From NCBI GenBank assembly GCA_029582155.1, contig CM055895.1:21679171-21743170 (forward strand): a DNA stretch of 64,000 bases. The letters are read 5' to 3'. A program made the translations under genes and the position numbers. This document shows positions 1 to 15,000 of this stretch, one piece after another. The notes beneath the pieces are model-generated. The model was not told where the DNA came from, made no database searches, and was given only the letters and a program-made list of their open reading frames with translations. Source of the DNA: Panopea generosa (lineage: Eukaryota > Mollusca > Bivalvia > Adapedonta > Hiatellidae). Position 1 is the stretch's first letter; the number at the start of each line of letters is the position of its first letter.

Positions 1-3000
1 TTTAAGAACCCAAGAAAACACTAAGATTATAAATTAATTGCTAGACATATAACCTCATGGTAAATAAGACGTCAGTTTGTATATCAGATATCAAAAGTGA
101 AGCTTTAAGAACCCAAGAAAACACTAAGATTATAAATTAATTGCTAGACATATAACCTCATGGTAAATAAGAAGTCAGTTTGTATATCAGATATCAAAAG
201 TGAAGCTTTAAGAACCCAAGAAAACACTAAGATTATAAATTAATTGCTAGACATATAACCTCATGGTAAATAAGAAGTCAGTTTGTATATCAGATATCAA
301 AAGTGAAGCTTTAAGAACCCAAGAAAACACTAAGATTATAAATTAATTGCTAGACATATAACCTCATGGTAAATAAGAAGTCAGTTTGTATATCAGATAT
401 CAAAAGTGAAGCTTTAAGAACCCAAGAAAACACTAAGATTATAAATTAATTGCTAGACATATAACCTCATGGTAAATAAGAAGTCAGTTTGTATTTCAGA
501 TATCAAAAGTGAAGCTTTAAGAACCCAAGAAAATACTAAGATTATAAATTAATTGCTAGACATATAACATCATGGTAAATAGGAGGTCAGTTTGTATATC
601 AGATATCAAAAGTGAAGCTTTAAGAACCCAAGAAAACACTAAGATTATAAATTAATTGCTAGACATATAACCTCATGGTAAATAAGACGTCAGTTTGTAT
701 ATCAGATATCAAAAGTGAAGCTTTAAGAACCCAAGAAAACACTAAGATTATAAATTAATTGCTAGACATATAACCTCATGGTAAATAAGAAGTCAGTTTG
801 TATTTCAGATATCAAAAGTGAAGCTTTAAGAACCCAAGAAAATACTAAGATTATAAATTAATTGCTAGACATATAACCTCATGGTAAATAGGAGGTCAGT
901 TTGTATATCAGATATCAAAAGTGAAGCTTTAAGAACCCAAGAAAACACTAAGATTATAAATTAATTGCTAGACATATAACCTCATGGTAAATAAGAAGTC
1001 AGTTTGTATATCAGATATCAAAAGTGAAGCTTTAAGAACCCAAGAAAATACTAAGATTATAAATTAATTGCAAGACATATAACATCATGGTAAATAAGAA
1101 GTCAGTTTGTATTTCAGATATCAAAAGTGAAGCTTTAAGAACCCAAGAAAATACTAAGATTATAAATTAATTGCTAGACATATAACATCATGGTAAATAA
1201 GACGTCAGTTTGTATATCAGATATCAAAAGTGAAGCTTTAAGAACCCAAGAAAACACTAAGATTATAAATTAATTGCTAGACATATAACATCATGGTAAA
1301 TAAGAAGTCAGTTTGTATTTCAGATATCAAAAGTGAAGCTTTAAGAACCCAAGAAAATACTAAGATTATAAATTAATTGCTAGACATATAACCTCATGGT
1401 AAATAGGAGGTCAGTTTGTATATCAGATATCAAAAGTGAAGCTTTAAGAACCCAAGAAAACACTAAGATTATAAATTAATTGCTAGACATATAACATCAT
1501 GGTAAATAAGACGTCAGTTTGTATTTCAGATATCAAAAGTGAAGCTTTAAGAACCCAAGAAAACACTAAGATTATAAATTAATTGCTAGACATATAACAT
1601 CATGGTAAATAAGAAGTCAGTTTGTATTTCAGATATCAAAAGTGAAGCTTTAAGAACCCAAGAAAACACTAAGATTATAAATTAATTGCTAGACATATAA
1701 CATCATGGTAAATAAGACGTCAGTTTGTATATCAGATATCAAAAGTGAAGCTTTAAGAACCCAAGAAAATACTAAGATTATAAATTAATTGCTAGACATA
1801 TAACATCATGGTAAATAAGAAGTCAGTTTGTATTTCAGATATCAAAAGTGAAGCTTTAAGAACCCAAGAAAATACTAAGATTATAAATTAATTGCTAGAC
1901 ATATAACATCATGGTAAATAAGACGTCAGTTTGTATATCAGATATCAAAAGTGAAGCTTTAAGAACCCAAGAAAATACTAAGATTATAAATTAATTGCTA
2001 GACATATAACATCATGGTAAATAAGAAGTCAGTTTGTATTTCAGATATCAAAAGTGAAGCTTTAAGAACCCAAGAAAACACTAAGATTATAAATTAATTG
2101 CTAGACATATAACATCATGGTAAATAAGACGTCAGTTTGTATATCAGATATCAAAAGTGAAGCTTTAAGAACCCAAGAAAACACTAAGATTATAAATTAA
2201 TTGCTAGACATATAACATCATGGTAAATAAGAAGTCAGTTTGTATTTCAGATATCAAAAGTGAAGCTTTAAGAACCCAAGAAAATACTAAGATTATAAAT
2301 TAATTGCTAGACATATAACATCATGGTAAATAAGACATCAGTTTGTATTTCAGATATCAAAAGTGAAGCTTTAAGAACCCAAGAAAACACTAAGATTATA
2401 AATTAATTGCTAGACATATAACATCATGGTAAATAAGACGTCAGTTTGTATTTCAGATATCAAAAGTGAAGCTTTAAGAACCCAAGAAAACACTAAGATT
2501 ATAAATTAATTGCTAGACATATAACATCATGGTAAATAAGAAGTCAGTTTGTATATCAGATATCAAAAGTGAAGCTTTAAGAACCCAAGAAAACACTAAG
2601 ATTATAAATTAATTGCTAGACATATAACCTCATGGTAAATAGGAGGTCAGTTTGTATATCAGATATCAAAAGTGAAGCTTTAAGAACCCAAGAAAACACT
2701 AAGATTATAAATTAATTGCTAGACATATAACCTCATGGTAAATAGGAGGTCAGTTTGTATATCAGATATCAAAAGTGAAGCTTTAAGAACCCAAGAAAAT
2801 ACTAAGATTATAAATTAATTGCTAGACATATAACCTCATGGTAAATAAGAAGTCAGTTTGTATATCAGATATCAAAAGTGAAGCTTTAAGAACCCAAGAA
2901 AACACTAAGATTATAAATTAATTGCTAGACATATAACATCATGGTAAATAAGAAGTCAGTTTGTATATCAGATATCAAAAGTGAAGCTTTAAGAACCCAA

Positions 3001-6000
3001 GAAAATACTAAGATTATAAATTAATTGCTAGACATATAACATCATGGTAAATAAGAAGTCAGTTTGTATATCAGATATCAAAAGTGAAGCTTTAAGAACC
3101 CAAGAAAACACTAAGATTATAAATTAATTGCTAGACATATAACATCATGGTAAATAAGAAGTCAGTTTGTATATCAGATATCAAAAGTGAAGCTTTAAGA
3201 ACCCAAGAAAACACTAAGATTATAAATTAATTGCTAGACATATAACATCATGGTAAATAAGAAGTCAGTTTGTATTTCAGATATCAAAAGTGAAGCTTTA
3301 AGAACCCAAGAAAACACTAAGATTATAAATTAATTGCTAGACATATAACATCATGGTAAATAAGAAGTCAGTTTGTATATCAGATATCAAAAGTGAAGCT
3401 TTAAGAACCCAAGAAAACACTAAGATTATAAATTAATTGCTAGACATATAACATCATGGTAAATAAGAAGTCAGTTTGTATATCAGATATCAAAAGTGAA
3501 GCTTTAAGAACCCAAGAAAATACTAAGATTATAAATTAATTGCTAGACATATAACATCATGGTAAATAAGAAGTCAGTTTGTATTTCAGATATCAAAAGT
3601 GAAGCTTTAAGAACCCAAGAAAATACTAAGATTATAAATTAATTGCTAGACATATAACATCATGGTAAATAGGAAGTCAGTTTGTATATCAGATATCAAA
3701 AGTGAAGCTTTAAGAACCCAAGAAAACACTAAGATTATAAATTAATTGCTAGACATATAACATCATGGTAAATAAGACGTCAGTTTGTATTTCAGATATC
3801 AAAAGTGAAGCTTTAAGAACCCAAGAAAATACTAAGATTATAAATTAATTGCTAGACATATAACCTCATGGTAAATAAGAAGTCAGTTTGTATTTCAGAT
3901 ATCAAAAGTGAAGCTTTAAGAACCCAAGAAAATACTAAGATTATAAATTAATTGCTAGACATATAACATCATGGTAAATAAGACGTCAGTTTGTATTTCA
4001 GATATCAAAAGTGAAGCTTTAAGAACCCAAGAAAACACTAAGATTATAAATTAATTGCTAGACATATAACATCATGGTAAATAGGAGGTCAGTTTGTATA
4101 TCAGATATCAAAAGTGAAGCTTTAAGAACCCAAGAAAACACTAAGATTATAAATTAATTGCTAGACATATAACATCATGGTAAATAAGACGTCAGTTTGT
4201 ATTTCAGATATCAAAAGTGAAGCTTTAAGAACCCAAGAAAACACTAAGATTATAAATTAATTGCTAGACATATAACATCATGGTAAATAAGACGTCAGTT
4301 TGTATTTCAGATATCAAAAGTGAAGCTTTAAGAACCCAAGAAAATACTAAGATTATAAATTAATTGCTAGACATATAACATCATGGTAAATAAGACGTCA
4401 GTTTGTATTTCAGATATCAAAAGTGAAGCTTTAAGAACCCAAGAAAACACTAAGATTATAAATTAATTGCTAGACATATAACATCATGGTAAATAAGACG
4501 TCAGTTTGTATTTCAGATATCAAAAGTGAAGCTTTAAGAACCCAAGAAAATACTAAGATTATAAATTAATTGCTAGACATATAACATCATGGTAAATAAG
4601 AAGTCAGTTTGTATATCAGATATCAAAAGTGAAGCTTTAAGAACCCAAGAAAACACTAAGATTATAAATTAATTGCTAGACATATAACATCATGGTAAAT
4701 AAGAAGTCAGTTTGTATTTCAGATATCAAAAGTGAAGCTTTAAGAACCCAAGAAAACACTAAGATTATAAATTAATTGCTAGACATATAACATCATGGTA
4801 AATAGGAGGTCAGTTTGTATATCAGATATCAAAAGTGAAGCTTTAAGAACCCAAGAAAATACTAAGATTATAAATTAATTGCTAGACATATAACATCATG
4901 GTAAATAAGACGTCAGTTTGTATTTCAGATATCAAAAGTGAAGCTTTAAGAACCCAAGAAAACACTAAGATTATAAATTAATTGCTAGACATATAACATC
5001 ATGGTAAATAGGAGGTCAGTTTGTATATCAGATATCAAAAGTGAAGCTTTAAGAACCCAAGAAAACACTAAGATTATAAATTAATTGCTAGACATATAAC
5101 ATCATGGTAAATAGGAGGTCAGTTTGTATATCAGATATCAAAAGTGAAGCTTTAAGAACCCAAGAAAATACTAAGATTATAAATTAATTGCTAGACATAT
5201 AACATCATGGTAAATAAGAAGTCAGTTTGTATATCAGATATCAAAAGTGAAGCTTTAAGAACCCAAGAAAATACTAAGATTATAAATTAATTGCTAGACA
5301 TATAACATCATGGTAAATAGGAGGTCAGTTTGTATATCAGATATCAAAAGTGAAGCTTTAAGAACCCAAGAAAACACTAAGATTATAAATTAATTGCTAG
5401 ACATATAACATCATGGTAAATAGGAGGTCAGTTTGTATATCAGATATCAAAAGTGAAGCTTTAAGAACCCAAGAAAACACTACGATTATAAATTAATTGC
5501 TAGACATATAACATCATGGTAAATAGGAGGTCAGTTTGTATATCAGATATCAAAAGTGAAGCTTTAAAAACCCAAGATAATACTAAGATTATAAATTAAT
5601 TGCTAGACATATAACATCATGGTAAATAGGAGGTCAGTTTGTATATCAGATATCAAAAGTGAAGCTTTAAGAACCCAAGAAAACACTAAGATTATAAATT
5701 AATTGCTAGACATATAACCTCATGGTAAATAGGAGGTCAGTTTGTATATCAGATATCAAAAGTGAAGCTTTAAGAACCCAAGAAAATACTAAGATTATAA
5801 ATTAATTGCTAGACATATAACATCATGGTAAATAGGACGTCAGTTTGTATTTCAGATATCAAAAGTGAAGCTTTAAGAACCCAAGAAAACACTAAGATTA
5901 TAAATTAATTGCTAGACATATAACATCATGGTAAATAGGAGGTCAGTTTGTATATCAGATATCAAAAGTGAAGCTTTAAGAACCCAAGAAAACACTAAGA

Positions 6001-9000
6001 TTATAAATTAATTGCTAGACATATAACCTCATGGTAAATAGGAGGTCAGTTTGTATATCAGATATCAAAAGTGAAGCTTTAAGAACCCAAGAAAATACTA
6101 AGATTATAAATTAATTGCTAGACATATAACATCATGGTAAATAGGAGGTCAGTTTGTATATCAGATATCAAAAGTGAAGCTTTAAGAACCCAAGAAAACA
6201 CTAAGATTATAAATTAATTGCTAGACATATAACATCATGGTAAATAAGAAGTCAGTTTGTATTTCAGATATCAAAAGTGAAGCTTTAAGAACCCAAGAAA
6301 ACACTAAGATTATAAATTAATTGCTAGACATATAACCTCATGGTAAATAAGACGTCAGTTTGTATTTCAGATATCAAAAGTGAAGCTTTAAGAACCCAAG
6401 AAAACACTAAGATTATAAATTAATTGCTAGACATATAACATCATGGTAAATAAGACGTCAGTTTGTATTTCAGATATCAAAAGTGAAGCTTTAAGAACCC
6501 AAGAAAACACTAAGATTATAAATTAATTGCTAGACATATAACATCATGGTAAATAAGACGTCAGTTTGTATATCAGATATCAAAAGTGAAGCTTTAAGAA
6601 CCCAAGAAAACACTAAGATTATAAATTAATTGCTAGACATATAACATCATGGTAAATAAGACGTCAGTTTGTATTTCAGATATCAAAAGTGAAGCTTTAA
6701 GAACCCAAGAAAACACTAAGATTATAAATTAATTGCTAGACATATAACATCATGGTAAATAAGAAGTCAGTTTGTATTTCAGATATCAAAAGTGAAGCTT
6801 TAAGAACCCAAGAAAACACTAAGATTATAAATTAATTGCTAGACATATAACCTCATGGTAAATAGGAGGTCAGTTTGTATTTCAGATATCAAAAGTGAAG
6901 CTTTAAGAACCCAAGAAAACACTAAGATTATAAATTAATTGCTAGACATATAACATCATGGTAAATAAGACGTCAGTTTGTATTTCAGATATCAAAAGTG
7001 AAGCTTTAAGAACCCAAGAAAATACTAAGATTATAAATTAATTGCTAGACATATAACATCATGGTAAATAAGACGTCAGTTTGTATTTCAGATATCAAAA
7101 GTGAAGCTTTAAGAACCCAAGAAAACACTAAGATTATAAATTAATTGCTAGACATATAACCTCATGGTAAATAAGACGTCAGTTTGTATTTCAGATATCA
7201 AAAGTGAAGCTTTAAGAACCCAAGAAAATACTAAGATTATAAATTAATTGCTAGACATATAACATCATGGTAAATAAGACGTCAGTTTGTATATCAGATA
7301 TCAAAAGTGAAGCTTTAAGAACCCAAGAAAACACTAAGATTATAAATTAATTGCTAGACATATAACATCATGGTAAATAAGAAGTCAGTTTGTATATCAG
7401 ATATCAAAAGTGAAGCTTTAAGAACCCAAGAAAACACTAAGATTATAAATTAATTGCTAGACATATAACATCATGGTAAATAAGAAGTCAGTTTGTATAT
7501 CAGATATCAAAAGTGAAGCTTTAAGAACCCAAGAAAATACTAAGATTATAAATTAATTGCTAGACATATAACCTCATGGTAAATAAGACGTCAGTTTGTA
7601 TTTCAGATATCAAAAGTGAAGCTTTAAGAACCCAAGAAAACACTAAGATTATAAATTAATTGCTAGACATATAACATCATGGTAAATAAGAAGTCAGTTT
7701 GTATTTCAGATATCAAAAGTGAAGCTTTAAGAACCCAAGAAAACACTAAGATTATAAATTAATTGCTAGACATATAACATCATGGTAAATAAGACGTCAG
7801 TTTGTATTTCAGATATCAAAAGTGAAGCTTTAAGAACCCAAGAAAATACTAAGATTATAAATTAATTGCTAGACATATAACATCATGGTAAATAAGACGT
7901 CAGTTTGTATTTCAGATATCAAAAGTGAAGCTTTAAGAACCCAAGAAAACACTAAGATTATAAATTAATTGCTAGACATATAACCTCATGGTAAATAAGA
8001 CGTCAGTTTGTATTTCAGATATCAAAAGTGAAGCTTTAAGAACCCAAGAAAATACTAAGATTATAAATTAATTGCTAGACATATAACATCATGGTAAATA
8101 AGAAGTCAGTTTGTATTTCAGATATCAAAAGTGAAGCTTTAAGAACCCAAGAAAACACTAAGATTATAAATTAATTGCTAGACATATAACCTCATGGTAA
8201 ATAAGAAGTCAGTTTGTATTTCAGATATCAAAAGTGAAGCTTTAAGAACCCAAGAAAACACTAAGATTATAAATTAATTGCTAGACATATAACATCATGG
8301 TAAATAAGACGTCAGTTTGTATTTCAGATATCAAAAGTGAAGCTTTAAGAACCCAAGAAAACACTAAGATTATAAATTAATTGCTAGACATATAACCTCA
8401 TGGTAAATAAGACGTCAGTTTGTATTTCAGATATCAAAAGTGAAGCTTTAAGAACCCAAGAAAATACTAAGATTATAAATTAATTGCTAGACATATAACA
8501 TCATGGTAAATAAGAAGTCAGTTTGTATTTCAGATATCAAAAGTGAAGCTTTAAGAACCCAAGAAAACACTAAGATTATAAATTAATTGCTAGACATATA
8601 ACCTCATGGTAAATAAGAAGTCAGTTTGTATTTCAGATATCAAAAGTGAAGCTTTAAGAACCCAAGAAAACACTAAGATTATAAATTAATTGCTAGACAT
8701 ATAACCTCATGGTAAATAAGACGTCAGTTTGTATTTCAGATATCAAAAGTGAAGCTTTAAGAACCCAAGAAAACACTAAGATTATAAATTAATTGCTAGA
8801 CATATAACCTCATGGTAAATAAGAAGTCAGTTTGTATTTCAGATATCAAAAGTGAAGCTTTAAGAACCCAAGAAAACACTAAGATTATAAATTAATTGCT
8901 AGACATATAACATCATGGTAAATAAGAAGTCAGTTTGTATATCAGATATCAAAAGTGAAGCTTTAAGAACCCAAGAAAATACTAAGATTATAAATTAATT

Positions 9001-12000
9001 GCTAGACATATAACCTCATGGTAAATAGGTGGTCAGTTTGTATTTCAGATATCAAAAGTGAAGCTTTAAGAACCCAAGAAAACACTAAGATTATAAATTA
9101 ATTGCTAGACATATAACATCATGGTAAATAAGAAGTCAGTTTGTATTTCAGATATCAAAAGTGAAGCTTTAAGAACCCAAGAAAATACTAAGATTATAAA
9201 TTAATTGCTAGACATATAACATCATGGTAAATAAGAAGTCAGTTTGTATATCAGATATCAAAAGTGAAGCTTTAAGAACCCAAGAAAACACTAAGATTAT
9301 AAATTAATTGCTAGACATATAACATCATGGTAAATAAGAAGTCAGTTTGTATTTCAGATATCAAAAGTGAAGCTTTAAGAACCCAAGAAAACACTAAGAT
9401 TATAAATTAATTGCTAGACATATAACATCATGGTAAATAAGAAGTCAGTTTGTATTTCAGATATCAAAAGTGAAGCTTTAAGAACCCAAGAAAACACTAA
9501 GATTATAAATTAATTGCTAGACATATAACATCATGGTAAATAAGAAGTCAGTTTGTATTTCAGATATCAAAAGTGAAGCTTTAAGAACCCAAGAAAATAC
9601 TAAGATTATAAATTAATTGCTAGACATATAACATCATGGTAAATAAGAAGTCAGTTTGTATATCAGATATCAAAAGTGAAGCTTTAAGAACCCAAGAAAA
9701 CACTAAGATTATAAATTAATTGCTAGACATATAACCTCATGGTAAATAAGAAGTCAGTTTGTATTTCAGATATCAAAAGTGAAGCTTTAAGAACCCAAGA
9801 AAACACTAAGATTATAAATTAATTGCTAGACATATAACATCATGGTAAATAAGAAGTCAGTTTGTATTTCAGATATCAAAAGTGAAGCTTTAAGAACCCA
9901 AGAAAATACTAAGATTATAAATTAATTGCTAGACATATAACATCATGGTAAATAAGACGTCAGTTTGTATATCAGATATCAAAAGTGAAGCTTTAAGAAC
10001 CCAAGAAAACACTAAGATTATAAATTAATTGCTAGACATATAACATCATGGTAAATAGGAGGTCAGTTTGTATATCAGATATCAAAAGTGAAGCTTTAAG
10101 AACCCAAGAAAACACTAAGATTATAAATTAATTGCTAGACATATAACATCATGGTAAATAAGACGTCAGTTTGTATATCAGATATCAAAAGTGAAGCTTT
10201 AAGAACCCAAGAAAACACTAAGATTATAAATTAATTGCTAGACATATAACATCATGGTAAATAAGAAGTCAGTTTGTATTTCAGATATCAAAAGTGAAGC
10301 TTTAAGAACCCAAGAAAACACTAAGATTATAAATTAATTGCTAGACATATAACATCATGGTAAATAAGAAGTCAGTTTGTATTTCAGATATCAAAAGTGA
10401 AGCTTTAAGAACCCAAGAAAATACTAAGATTATAAATTAATTGCTAGACATATAACCTCATGGTAAATAGGAGGTCAGTTTGTATATCAGATATCAAAAG
10501 TGAAGCTTTAAGAACCCAAGAAAACACTAAGATTATAAATTAATTGCTAGACATATAACATCATGGTAAATAAGAAGTCAGTTTGTATTTCAGATATCAA
10601 AAGTGAAGCTTTAAGAACCCAAGAAAACACTAAGATTATAAATTAATTGCTAGACATATAACATCATGGTAAATAAGAAGTCAGTTTGTATTTCAGATAT
10701 CAAAAGTGAAGCTTTAAGAACCCAAGAAAATACTAAGATTATAAATTAATTGCTAGACATATAACATCATGGTAAATAAGAAGTCAGTTTGTATTTCAGA
10801 TATCAAAAGTGAAGCTTTAAGAACCCAAGAAAACACTAAGATTATAAATTAATTGCTAGACATATAACATCATGGTAAATAAGACGTCAGTTTGTATTTC
10901 AGATATCAAAAGTGAAGCTTTAAGAACCCAAGAAAATACTAAGATTATAAATTAATTGCTAGACATATAACATCATGGTAAATAAGAAGTCAGTTTGTAT
11001 TTCAGATATCAAAAGTGAAGCTTTAAGAACCCAAGAAAACACTAAGATTATAAATTAATTGCTAGACATATAACATCATGGTAAATAAGACGTCAGTTTG
11101 TATTTCAGATATCAAAAGTGAAGCTTTAAGAACCCAAGAAAATACTAAGATTATAAATTAATTGCTAGACATATAACATCATGGTAAATAAGAAGTCAGT
11201 TTGTATTTCAGATATCAAAAGTGAAGCTTTAAGAACCCAAGAAAATACTAAGATTATAAATTAATTGCTAGACATATAACATCATGGTAAATAAGAAGTC
11301 AGTTTGTATTTCAGATATCAAAAGTGAAGCTTTAAGAACCCAAAAAACACTAAGATTATAAATTAATTGCTAGACATATAACATCATGGTAAATAAGACG
11401 TCAGTTTGTATTTCAGATATCAAAAGTGAAGCTTTAAGAACCCAAGAAAATACTAAGATTATAAATTAATTGCTAGACATATAACATCATGGTAAATAAG
11501 AAGTCAGTTTGTATTTCAGATATCAAAAGTGAAGCTTTAAGAACCCAAGAAAATACTAAGATTATAAATTAATTGCTAGACATATAACATCATGGTAAAT
11601 AAGAAGTCAGTTTGTATTTCAGATATCAAAAGTGAAGCTTTAAGAACCCAAGAAAATACTAAGATTATAAATTAATTGCTAGACATATAACATCATGGTA
11701 AATAAGAAGTCAGTTTGTATATCAGATATCAAAAGTGAAGCTTTAAGAACCCAAGAAAACACTAAGATTATAAATTAATTGCTAGACATATAACATCATG
11801 GTAAATAAGAAGTCAGTTTGTATATCAGATATCAAAAGTGAAGCTTTAAGAACCCAAGAAAACACTAAGATTATAAATTAATTGCTAGACATATAACATC
11901 ATGGTAAATAAGAAGTCAGTTTGTATATCAGATATCAAAAGTGAAGCTTTAAGAACCCAAGAAAACACTAAGATTATAAATTAATTGCTAGACATATAAC

Positions 12001-15000
12001 ATCATGGTAAATAAGAAGTCAGTTTGTATTTCAGATATCAAAAGTGAAGCTTTAAGAACCCAAGAAAATACTAAGATTATAAATTAATTGCTAGACATAT
12101 AACATCATGGTAAATAAGAAGTCAGTTTGTATTTCAGATATCAAAAGTGAAGCTTTAAGAACCCAAGAAAACACTAAGATTATATATTAATTGCTAGACA
12201 TATAACATCATGGTAAATAAGACGTCAGTTTGTATTTCAGATATCAAAAGTGAAGCTTTAAGAACCCAAGAAAATACTAAGATTATAAATTAATTGCTAG
12301 ACATATAACATCATGGTAAATAAGAAGTCAGTTTGTATATCAGATATCAAAAGTGAAGCTTTAAGAACCCAAGAAAACACTAAGATTATAAATTAATTGC
12401 TAGACATATAACATCATGGTAAATAAGAAGTCAGTTTGTATTTCAGATATCAAAAGTGAAGCTTTAAGAACCCAAGAAAATACTAAGATTATAAATTAAT
12501 TGCTAGACATATAACATCATGGTAAATAGGAGGTCAGTTTGTATATCAGATATCAAAAGTGAAGCTTTAAGAACCCAAGAAAATACTAAGATTATAAATT
12601 AATTGCTAGACATATAACATCATGGTAAATAAGAAGTCAGTTTGTATATCAGATATCAAAAGTGAAGCTTTAAGAACCCAAGAAAACACTAAGATTATAA
12701 ATTAATTGCTAGACATATAACATCATGGTAAATAAGAAGTCAGTTTGTATATCAGATATCAAAAGTGAAGCTTTAAGAACCCAAGAAAATACTAAGATTA
12801 TAAATTAATTGCTAGACATATAACCTCATGGTAAATAAGAAGTCAGTTTGTATTTCAGATATCAAAAGTGAAGCTTTAAGAACCCAAGAAAACACTAAGA
12901 TTATAAATTAATTGCTAGACATATAACATCATGGTAAATAAGACGTCAGTTTGTATATCAGATATCAAAAGTGAAGCTTTAAGAACCCAAGAAAACACTA
13001 AGATTATAAATTAATTGCTAGACATATAACATCATGGTAAATAAGAAGTCAGTTTGTATATCAGATATCAAAAGTGAAGCTTTAAGAACCCAAGAAAACA
13101 CTAAGATTATAAATTAATTGCTAGACATATAACATCATGGTAAATAAGAAGTCAGTTTGTATATCAGATATCAAAAGTGAAGCTTTAAGAACCCAAGAAA
13201 ACACTAAGATTATAAATTAATTGCTAGACATATAACATCATGGTAAATAAGACGTCAGTTTGTATATCAGATATCAAAAGTGAAGCTTTAAGAACCCAAG
13301 AAAACACTAAGATTATAAATTAATTGCTAGACATATAACATCATGGTAAATAAGAAGTCAGTTTGTATATCAGATATCAAAAGTGAAGCTTTAAGAACCC
13401 AAGAAAACACTAAGATTATAAATTAATTGCTAGACATATAACATCATGGTAAATAGGAGGTCAGTTTGTATATCAGATATCAAAAGTGAAGCTTTAAGAA
13501 CCCAAGAAAACACTAAGATTATAAATTAATTGCTAGACATATAACATCATGGTAAATAAGACGTCAGTTTGTATTTCAGATATCAAAAGTGAAGCTTTAA
13601 GAACCCAAGAAAATACTAAGATTATAAATTAATTGCTAGACATATAACATCATGGTAAATAGGAGGTCAGTTTGTATATCAGATATCAAAAGTGAAGCTT
13701 TAAGAACCCAAGAAAACACTAAGATTATAAATTAATTGCTAGACATATAACATCATGGTAAATAAGAAGTCAGTTTGTATATCAGATATCAAAAGTGAAG
13801 CTTTAAGAACCCATGAAAATACTAAGATTATAAATTAATTGCTAGACATATAACATCATGGTAAATAGGAGGTCAGTTTGTATATCAGATATCAAAAGTG
13901 AAGCTTTAAGAACCCAAGAAAACACTAAGATTATAAATTAATTGCTAGACATATAACATCATGGTAAATAAGACGTCAGTTTGTATATCAGATATCAAAA
14001 GTGAAGCTTTAAGAACCCAAGAAAACACTAAGATTATAAATTAATTGCTAGACATATAACATCATGGTAAATAAGAAGTCAGTTTGTATTTCAGATATCA
14101 AAAGTGAAGCTTTAAGAACCCAAGAAAACACTAAGATTATAAATTAATTGCTAGACATATAACATCATGGTAAATAAGAAGTCAGTTTGTATATCAGATA
14201 TCAAAAGTGAAGCTTTAAGAACCCAAGAAAACACTAAGATTATAAATTAATTGCTAGACATATAACATCATGGTAAATAAGAAGTCAGTTTGTATATCAG
14301 ATATCAAAAGTGAAGCTTTAAGAACCCAAGAAAACACTAAGATTATAAATTAATTGCTAGACATATAACATCATGGTAAATAAGAAGTCAGTTTGTATTT
14401 CAGATATCAAAAGTGAAGCTTTAAGAACCCAAGAAAACACTAAGATTATAAATTAATTGCTAGACATATAACATCATGGTAAATAAGAAGTCAGTTTGTA
14501 TTTCAGATATCAAAAGTGAAGCTTTAAGAACCCATGAAAACACTAAGATTATAAATTAATTGCTAGACATATAACATCATGGTAAATAAGACGTCAGTTT
14601 GTATATCAGATATCAAAAGTGAAGCTTTAAGAACCCAAGAAAACACTAAGATTATAAATTAATTGCTAGACATATAACATCATGGTAAATAAGACGTCAG
14701 TTTGTATATCAGATATCAAAAGTGAAGCTTTAAGAACCCAAGAAAACACTAAGATTATAAATTAATTGCTAGACATATAACCTCATGGTAAATAGGAGGT
14801 CAGTTTGTATATCAGATATCAAAAGTGAAGCTTTAAGAACCCAAGAAAATACTAAGATTATAAATTAATTGCTAGACATATAACCTCATGGTAAATAGGA
14901 GGTCAGTTTGTATATCAGATATCAAAAGTGAAGCTTTAAGAACCCAAGAAAACACTAAGATTATAAATTAATTGCTAGACATATAACATCATGGTAAATA